From contig OZ020524.1 of NCBI GenBank assembly GCA_963971425.1, positions 11,101,845-11,165,844 on the forward strand: 64,000 nucleotides of DNA, in the 5' to 3' direction. This document shows, in pieces, positions 55,991-64,000 of this stretch; position 1 is the stretch's first letter; the number at the start of each line of letters is the position of its first letter. This stretch comes from Bryoerythrophyllum caledonicum. Its lineage: Eukaryota; Streptophyta; Bryopsida; Pottiales; Pottiaceae. The notes beneath the pieces are model-generated. The model did no database searches. It was not told the origin of the DNA and saw only the letters and a list, made by a program, of their open reading frames with translations. The translations under genes were made by a program, and so were the position numbers.

Positions 55991-57862
55991 GAGAGTCAAG
56001 GGCCTACATTACCCCACGCCTTTCTAGACTTTCTTTTGAACATACCTTGGTCACTTCTGATTTTTAGAGTTTCATTAGCAACAAAAAATTTCAAAATTTG
56101 AAGGGGACACCTGTGCTTGTAGGTTATATTTACATTGTTTTGACATTAAAAAACACGTAAAACATACAAAAATAAGATATTTGAACATATGAAAATTTGA
56201 CTTGTTGAGGTTATAATTGCAACAATTCTTTTCAAAAATTAGAATGAGAGAGAATGCCTTTGGCCGTGGATTAGGTTTAGGGTACATTAACATGTCTTTA
56301 CAAAAATTAATACATAGATGGAGAAAAAAAAATATGACCTATGGAAATGTTGTACATGTTAGTAGGTTTAGTACATAACTAATTGACAATGGATTGTCTA
56401 GAATTTTTGAAAAGTTAGTAGGATTATGATAGGTGATATCCATCTTATGCCAAACTCATGCCCGTATAATACATAGGTTATATCCATGTAGTACCTAGGC
56501 GATATAAATTGTGTCCAAACTACACTAAATATTGCATTTAGCGTACTAAACACTAAATACAAACATGTACACCAATTGCAAACTATGCAATTAGTGTAGT
56601 GGAAAAATACTATATCAAATGCCAACACCACACTATTTGGGAATCCCAGTAAAGATTGCAATAAAAAAATTTGTTTGTGGTCATCTAGTGTATCAAAAGT
56701 AGAAGAGAATTATTTGTACATTTGGAGTATCAAAAGTGAAGAAGAGAAAAAATAAAAACTTGTAGATTTTTTTTTGGAAAAAACAACAATTTGGAGAAAA
56801 GAACAACATAGAAAAATCAACAACTTTGAAAAAGAACATTTTAGAAACACCAACAATTGAGAGAAAACAACAATTCGGAGAGAAAAATTTGGAAAAAGAG
56901 AACATAGATATGGAAGAAAAGTGAATTTGCAATCCAAAAAATAAATCATTTACAAGAAAGAGATTGGAAAATAAAAACTGAGGTTTGAAAGGGAGAGATC
57001 CCGGCTAAGCGTGAGTCCGGAGTATTTTGGGGTTTCTACCCTTACAGTGGATGAGATCCCTTGATCCCCGTGGAAGGTTGTCTTGCTTATGAGAATTATT
57101 TAGCATTAGGCTGTTGTGATTCTTGCATCTTCCTTGTTTGATTCATTGGATGTGGTTATAGTTGGAACTTGGTTTTGCGTGATCGGTTTGCCGGGATTAT
57201 TTTCCGGTAGATTGTCAAGGCCGGTAAACTAACTGCAACCTTTTAACTCTTTCATGGTGTAGAGATAGGTTGTGGATATTGTGGCCTCTGGACTGTGAGA
57301 ACGGAGGGCAATGACTTTCCGGGCACTGTAAAAACTTACCGGAAAACTACTCTGACGCACAACAAAGTTTAAACTAAACACTTGTGGTTACTTGTCACCG
57401 GTTTCTAAGGTACCGGGAAAGCCATCCTCCGGGATGTGCTGAGGTATTATGTGTGAATTGTCCTTAGATTTAGAGAGTTTGACACACAATAAATATCCCT
57501 AGAAACGATGTAGTTAAGTGGGCTCGCTTAGATTAATTTTAGTTAACTTTGAGAATTACAAACTACTAGACTACGACAACTATTCATCTTAATACACTAA
57601 ATCCAATACTAAGTGTACTTTGAATTGGAAAAATCAAATACTGTGAAAGTTGATGTAGTTAAATACATGTAGTTAGATGCTGTGAAAATTGCATAGGTCA
57701 GACAATGAACAAAACAAGAGTATAAATTTGGTAATTATGTTAAAATAACATATGTATAAAGCTGTGGGCAGTTCCAAATAAAATATAATAGATAAAAAAT
57801 TGTAACAAAAATATTAAGAATTCAATCGCCTCATAAAAAAAATAACAACCAAAGTAGAGAAA
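55991..57862. other. No supported gene; repeat fragments
   Basis: At 56430-56515 words such as gtgatatccat, gtataatacatagg and tagtacctaggcgatat resemble the minisatellite at 63431. A GC-richer patch at 57000-57430, with several ccgg/ccggtaa words, looks like retroelement leader or LTR, unproven. Confidence 0.4.
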
Positions 57863-59440
57863 TCAAGATTCCTTAGCTGAAAAGTCATTTGAGCTAGCCT
57901 TGTGGATATGAGGCAAACTACTATCCGAACCACTAGCAGCCGCCTCTTTGACTATGAACTGCCTTGCGGCAGACCTACATGGAGCTATGCGTGAAACACG
58001 TGGGAGAGATGGAAATACAACCATTGCATCTGCAACACCTTCATCCCAAGGATTCATACAATACAAGCATGGCGGATTCTTCATCTCCTTTGACAAGCGT
58101 GATAGCACCCCCCTCCCCCCTTGAGTTGTCGATGGTAAGGCCATCAACGATGTTGACAGGTTACAAAAATGAACTGTTATATAATTTTTAACTCAAAAAT
58201 AATTAAACTTTGTAAATTACAATACAAAATCATTTATCAGAGAGGAAGAGAATCTACTTACAAGTTCTCTTGCAAGCGGTCTTTGCCTCCGGCTCGTTGT
58301 CATCAAGCTCCAACGGGCGCTTGCGAGAGCCCTCCTACACTAGTGGTGCTACTGTGGACTCCACCTCTAGAGTGCGAGGAATCAAAGGCCAAAGGACCTC
58401 TTTTACCAAACCCGAGTCCTCCTCTAACGTCAACATGTGACGCTTGAGGGCCTTGCAGGCCTTGATAGATGCCTCTTTACAATAGAAACAATTAAATTGA
58501 TGTTAGCATTCAAACGTAAGAAAAAAAAATAGAGCTGGAAATAGTAAGAAAACAAACCGGTGGACACTGTAAGGTCAAAGACGATGTCATCAACCTCGGT
58601 GCAAATGTCAATAAGAGCCTCCATGAGATTGGAGGACTTTTCCCGCGTTCCACGCCATGGCTGGCTAGTGATACCCCTCATTACCAACGTCTCTTATGTG
58701 ATCAGATTGGTCAAATCACCATCTGAGGACAACTGGATCCCCTCCAACAACTACTCCATTATGTCATTGAAAAAAAAGGGTTGTTGGCTCAAACTTCTCA
58801 CATACCACTTCACCATGAAGCAATTATGTGTGCGCCCGCGGTGGCCTTCACGCGAGAGAGACAAACCGTTAATAGCAAACCACTTTGTCGGCTCGCAAAA
58901 TCCTGTCCACTCTGCCCAAGCATGAAGCTTATTAGAGATGAACTTTGAGTCCGGGTAGAACACGATGAGTGGCACCGCATTGCAAAGCAATGCTTCACAA
59001 TGATATCCAAGCAATACCCAAGGATATTCCTCCATAGTTTAGTGGGGGCTTTGATAGGATGAATAAACAATATGATGGTCACATGTGGTGTAGAACAATG
59101 ACAACAAACATCAAGAACGATTTTGGTCTAACTTACTAGAAGTCAACACGTACCATGCATCCACAGTGCCTCAACCCAACGTGTGGCTATAAGTTGAGAA
59201 GCAAAGGTCGCACGAATCAAACAGAGTGGAGTGGGTTTGCCTTCACCCCATTTCTAGTCAACTAAGCATCATCCGACAAGCCGACGCTAGCTTGGAAGCT
59301 CTGTCAAACCCCTCCTATTTGTGTCGCTCTATGTGATGCGCAAATTTACTATGTGACATCTAGGAATCCACACCGCACGCGCGCTGCAATACATCTTGGA
59401 CATCATCATCATCCCATCTCAAAAGGTATTGATCAAGTTG
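57863..59440 (-). pseudogene. Unrecognised decayed gene, head-to-head with a MULE transposase
   Basis: The minus strand reads one frame from about 59035 (MEEYPWVLLGYHCEALLCNAVP) through VFYPDSKFISNKLHAW, WTGFCEPTKWFAINGLSLSRE and MVKWYVRSLSQQPFFFND to about 58560. There are two stops (near 58748 and 58706) and a likely exon end (CACCG/GTTTGT). Downstream, 58147-57863 gives a Ser/Arg-rich tail. Upstream, traces such as DDDDVQDVLQRACG (to 59440) have several stops. The sequence looks like a conserved repeated protein, probably transposon-borne, but I do not recognise a named family. Its 5' end faces the transposase at 59460. Confidence 0.45.
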
Positions 59441-59459
59441 CTATGGATGTCATGCACAA

Positions 59460-61815
59460 TTGTGTTTCAAAAGATGTCTAGCACACACCAAAGGCTCTCA
59501 ATTCAACAATTATCATGGCTGCAAGCAAGAACTACGAGTCCGACTACCTGATTTTAGATCATCGAACCTAGAAGGAGCATCTATGGATGTTGTCCTAGAT
59601 CAATTTGAGACTCTCTCATCTCTAAACATAATGAATCTTGTGTCGATATGCAAAAGGTTCTTCAAAGGAAAAAATGAAGTTGTGGACAACATCATGGAGC
59701 TGAAGGAATCATTTAGGTTCATTTAGGGCCAATCTAAAGGTAAGTTTTTGTTTTTAAGATGTCAAATGATTGTCCAGGAAGTGGTGTTGACTTTATTGAG
59801 TGTATGCAATGTGGAGGCAACCTCCAAGATTGTTGGCTGGTGTTTTATCTTGTGAAGTGAGTCAAGGATTGGACTACCATGGATTGTCATGTGTATTATA
59901 GTAAGTATTGTAGAGTGATGACAATTGCCATGTGCGATATGCAAACCAAGGATGCTCTAGCTCAACAGCTATTCTAGGAGAACCTAAATGATACAATGAA
60001 AAACCATGGCATGGAGGGGACGGAATTTAAAGGCTTTATGGCTGACATCGCTGTTGCAAATTGGCACGCCATTTGTTGAGTTTATGGCATCGGAGACAAG
60101 GAAAAGCCCATGGATAACAGAGTACAAACTTTCTTATTCCATTTGACCAAGTGTCTTCAGCAAGCCACCACCAGATGTATTCTTCCCAGCTTCCAAGATC
60201 AACACATTGTCCTCTACAAGATGTGGAAAAATGCAAAGGCACAAGAAGAGGCGGAAGCGCAATACAATGTAATTTAAGGCTGGTGGGCATTGTGCTCTAG
60301 AGGATTGGATGGCATTTTGGCACTTCCGGAATAGACAATGGAGTAGTGCTATGCAGCTTATAAGTGGCCTTCTTACCTTCGATATGGTACATTTCAATTG
60401 ACAATACAAAAGTTGTTTGGAAATTTTAATGACGATTGTTGTGTCTCCTCAAAATCTCACGCTTGACAAGTGAGCGGACATGCCTTCCTGCAATTTGGCT
60501 GAAACAGTTTACAACTATTGGCTCCAACAATTGGAAAACACAATGACGTGTTTATAGGCCGCTACCGTGGACAAACTCATTTGTGCTTTCATGCAGATCA
60601 CTTTGTATCGGACATGGTTGAAGGGTGGGACGTCAGAAAAAGGTTCGGCCAAAACTACACTCTAGTTGAGATCCGCATAACGTTCAAGTGACCTTAAATT
60701 CATTGATGAGGCTATTAGAAACTTTCCTAGAGCTGAAAATCTACTAATTGGAACGGGCGGCCTAGAAGGGGCGGAGTTTTTTGGATCCACAAAACACAAG
60801 CTTGCTATGCCACCCGGATCTAGCCACAATTCTCATTAGTTTGATACAGTGAACTACTCCATTCCACAAGATGGCAGAAGGGTGACTCAAGCGCGTATTG
60901 ATGAGGCCATTACTGGGCAAGCCTTAGTAGTCTAGCACACAACTTCAGTGTTGGAAACGGACTGTGATCCATCAAAGTGGCACATTGCCCGCCTCCCAAA
61001 GAAGTTGGCGCAAAAATGCCAAGCATTGCAAGCTCATAGTGGGAAGAAATGCAACGCTAGAGTTGGGTGTGGTAGTCATGGATCGCCAACCCCCACAAAT
61101 GTTGGTAAAAAGAAGGGTTTCACATACCACAAAATGTTTCTGCTGAATTTTGGTTTATGTGCAGACAAAATTGGCCGGTGTGTGAAGGGGTCAAAGAAAA
61201 CGTTTGTGGTCGATTGGCCATCAGTTCCAATGACATGGCCGGTGAAACTTGGCACTAATTTATCAATGCGGGAGGTATTAGCGTTGAAGGAAGCAAATTT
61301 TCACTTGCAACAACGTGGAGTTCTTTCACCGTGAAGACAATTTCAAGCGCCTATGAACATGCCTCTTCCGCGGTCACACTTCCATGTTCCAGCAAATCCA
61401 AATTCTCACCACACCTTCTGAACAGTTACTCAATTTGTAGAACAACAAATGTTCCCTTGATTGAGAATCGTAACAAGTGGTCAAGCATTGCTTTTATAAA
61501 CATGTGCTACGTATCCAAACTCCATGCTATACCGTTCTCAGGATTTGGTTGCGTTAACACTCTTTGCATGGGGAAAGACAAGTCCTTCTATGTTACCTTC
61601 ATGGATCTTCTAAGGTGTACGTGCCTTGATTTCTTGAAAATGGCATCGGAGGCGTTGGGGAAGTAGGATCATTGGAAGTATTGCAAGCATGTGTATTACA
61701 TCTTACATTACATGTGTAAGATCGATTACAAAGAAAACATATTCATGCATGCTCCAAGCTACAACTTCAACAAAGTCATGCACATTCTAGAGTTTGCTAA
61801 CATCCCCAAATAAAC
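59460..61815 (+). pseudogene. MULE-like transposase with SWIM finger, second family (decayed)
   Basis: Frames shift but domains run in order: ELRVRLPDFRSSNLEGA (59535), DWTTMDCHVYYSKYCRVMTI and MCDMQTKDALAQQLF (59860-59975), FKGFMADIAVANWHAI (60028-60075) with the probable second catalytic Asp, a FLFHLTK block where C-x2-H is expected, and EEAEAQYNVI (60245). Then FWHFRNRQW and FDMVHFN, CDPSKWHIARLPKKLAQKC with GCGSHGSPTPTNVGKK (60962-61110), and IPFSGFGCVNTL. A SWIM finger CTCLDF...YCKHVYYIL spans 61617-61705. D...D...H spacing and SWIM fit MULE/FAR1-type transposases. Stops and frameshifts (near 59850, 60280, 61335) make it inactive. It differs clearly from the MULE at 2.6-5.6 kb. Confidence 0.7.
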
Positions 61816-62989
61816 ATAAAAAAGGCAATGCAGTCATACTAAAAAATATTTATGTTTCTAGATTATTTGTTTACAGTGTCGTGAAGTATACGTTGAATCA
61901 ATATTGGATTTTATGACTATGTTTAATTGTCATAAATTTGGTGAATACCTCTAGTAATATTATTTTGAGTAGTTAACTGTCATACTCCATATGCACTATC
62001 CAAAAGTGACCACTTCGTATGCTATTCTACAACATTGTCATTTGTAGATAACTAAACTCCTTTGTATCTAGATATTCCCCCTTGCAAATGTACATTAAAA
62101 AAAAACACAAACTATAACCCGAGCACGGAAAGATGCATAGCCCAAAAAAGAAAAAGAAAATTCTACAGGGAAATGTGACCATGGTTATAGAATACTTTCT
62201 TTATTCAATAAATTTTTGAAATAACTTTCTAAAATTTGCTGTTCTACCGAAATTGCAACAAATTTCACATGTTTTGAAAAAAAAACTTTTTTTTTTGTAT
62301 TCAAAGTTTTTTATGCTCGCCGCTCACAAGATAGTGTCGTTGCAATAGCAAGAAGAAACTTTGTTGAGATTATAGATTGGAAGCCACAGGATGCAAAGCA
62401 TGTTTATATGATCAAGTGTGCTTGCACAACATGGATTGTTGTATTATTTTGAACTACTTAAAAATTGACCAATACTCATGAGTTACAAAAGAAGTGCATT
62501 GTAACTTCAAAGCAACCCTTGATAATAGAACATTCAAAATGAATGGTTACGTCCTACATGTTCAGTTCTTAGTTGCATTGACATTATAATTATAATGACA
62601 AGGTGCATATCCTAGAATTAATTTTATTTCTATGGCAAGAACAATTGAATAAAGAAAGACCCAAGAGCATAATAATCATTCTAAAAAAATAATTGAATGA
62701 CAAATACTACTATTGCTAGAGAGGAAGGTCCATCAATTGTACTGAAGAATTTAGTAGATTGAGTAAATCAAACGCTTAAGCTGTTTATCTCAATGATTTA
62801 ATTTGCAAGAACCGCCCTTCAAACAAGTCAAAGATAAGTTCATCAAGCTACTTGATTTATTTTTTTTGGAACAAATTCAATTAGTATGTAGAAACATTAT
62901 TCTTATTGCGTGGTCTACATTCCTTTTTCTTTCTTATAACTTTGATGTTATGAGCCCCTTAAAAACGCAATGAAAATTTATACATCGTT
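61816..62989. other. AT-rich spacer, no supported gene
   Basis: Only short, low-complexity open stretches. Confidence 0.4.
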
Positions 62990-63290
62990 AGAGATTTTAC
63001 GAGTAGGCCGTTCTGAAGTTAAAGGGTTAACACTTGGACGTCAGAAGGTGCCAATGGTGGCCACAATATTCTATATGTATGGTCATGTGTTGTATTTAAA
63101 GTTTAAACATGATAAGGTTTGGATATCGAAATGACCTCTAGGCTCCAAGTGAAAGATGTTAGTTAAAGAATCTTCAATCCAAAGATGTAAGTCGTGCAAT
63201 ACTTTGATACGAAGTTTGTATTCTACAGAGTAACATACATTCCTTCACATACGGTTTGTGACTAATGTTTAAGTGTCAACCAATGATAGT
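62990..63290 (+). repeat. Dispersed repeat, copy 2
   Basis: Aligns by eye with 23220-23430 (gataaggtttggatatcgaaatgacctc; gaatcttcaatccaaagatgtaagtc). Confidence 0.55.
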
Positions 63291-63430
63291 TTTAGAATCG
63301 CAAATCATTCAAAATTCCCTCGTTACAAGATATGTGGTATGAGATGACCCTATGGGTTGGTCACTTTCGTATTTTATCGATTCACAATGAAGAATGTCCA
63401 ATTTTTTTGAAAAATTCAAGAGATTTATCT

Positions 63431-63556
63431 AGGTGATACCCATGTAGTGCGAAGATGACACCCATATAATACCTAGGTAATACCTAGGTGATACCCAGGT
63501 AATACCTATGTGATACATATGTGATACCTATGTAATGCCTACGTGATATTCATTGT
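63431..63556 (+). repeat. 11-bp minisatellite
   Basis: About nine units of ATACCTAKGTR (atacctaggta, atacctaggtg, atacccaggta, atacctatgtg and so on). Confidence 0.8.
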
Positions 63557-64000
63557 TTCCGAACCATGGTGATTTGGAAGAATAAAACATTCTGGAGGTA
63601 GGTGCTGAAACAAACCGATGCGCATTGCATATGGTACGGTAAACCTAATAACAGCAATTACTATACCTGAGCAATTATTCTTCCAGAGTTAGTCAGGGTT
63701 TGGTAGAATCAAACCCATGTGAAGATACCAGGAAATGTGAAAATGGAACACACCAAGATGATAAGCCTGGGCTCAAGCAATCACAGCACAGCGACGCCAG
63801 AACGAGAGCTCCTATTGGTGCAGCCGAAATCAACACTCCCTTCGTTGCTGGAGTGTTGTAGAGCTGTGGAAGAGCGTGGAGACAGTGTGGGCTTGTGTGT
63901 AGAGACGGTGCAGTATCAGGCAGAGAGTGTGCACACCTGCTGCACGCAATAATCTCAAACCCATGCCGTAGCCGCATACTAGCAGCCTCAGAATAAATAT
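63557..64000. other. Right-edge flank
   Basis: GC rises after 63690. Open stretches on both strands (63693-63977) have no recognisable domain. A gene edge beyond the window cannot be excluded. Confidence 0.3.

Overview
The window is nuclear eukaryotic DNA from a green-plant lineage, most likely a streptophyte (charophyte) alga such as Chara; that name is inference. The grounds are spliceosomal GT-AG introns in transposon genes, plant-type MULE, Ulp1 and Ty3/gypsy families, a retrotransposon carrying a C5-cytosine methyltransferase (a class reported from charophytes), a plant-like GT31 glycosyltransferase, and long AT-rich gene-poor DNA packed with nested repeats. No tRNA, rRNA, CRISPR or bacterial-type operon was seen.

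Layout. 1-5.9 kb: a decayed Mutator-like element with two convergent genes, a Ulp1-type peptidase (+) and a DDE/SWIM transposase (-), introns still readable. 5.9-14.3 kb: two head-to-tail, 5'-truncated copies of one non-LTR retrotransposon (RT, RNase H, CCHC-like knuckle, restriction-like endonuclease domain), the second inserted in or next to the (TTC)n tail of the first. 14.3-14.9 kb: an inverted LINE-like 5' fragment with a 2A-like motif. 14.9-18.4 kb: an unrecognised minus-strand gene and a very G-rich minisatellite. 19-24 kb: repeats. 24.2-25.2 kb: an intact GT31 glycosyltransferase gene, the only clear host gene. 26-32.9 kb: TTAA-flanked elements, a broken ClpP gene fragment, a ~178-bp tandem repeat that switches orientation, and MITEs.

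About 35-45 kb: a degenerate Ty3/gypsy element in the order gag-protease-DNA methyltransferase-RT-RNase H-integrase-PHD finger. It is interrupted by an 886-bp solo LTR with a 5-bp target duplication inside the methyltransferase and by a second ~1.6-kb non-coding insertion. 45.4-52.4 kb: a cluster of non-autonomous TTAA-flanked (piggyBac-like) elements, one nested in another at an internal TTAA. 52.4-57.8 kb: AT-rich DNA with a 97-bp LINE 3' end bearing an 11-bp target duplication, a second ~185-bp tandem repeat and a TATA-box candidate. 57.8-61.8 kb: two head-to-head decayed genes, the plus-strand one a second, distinct MULE-like transposase with a SWIM finger. 61.8-64 kb: dispersed repeats and an 11-bp minisatellite.

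Apart from the GT31 gene, nearly every coding trace belongs to a mobile element and is broken. The most interesting objects are the methyltransferase/PHD-carrying gypsy element, the LINE family with a conserved TTCG-loop 3' hairpin and an endonuclease-like C-terminus, the 2A-like motif, and the TTAA element family.
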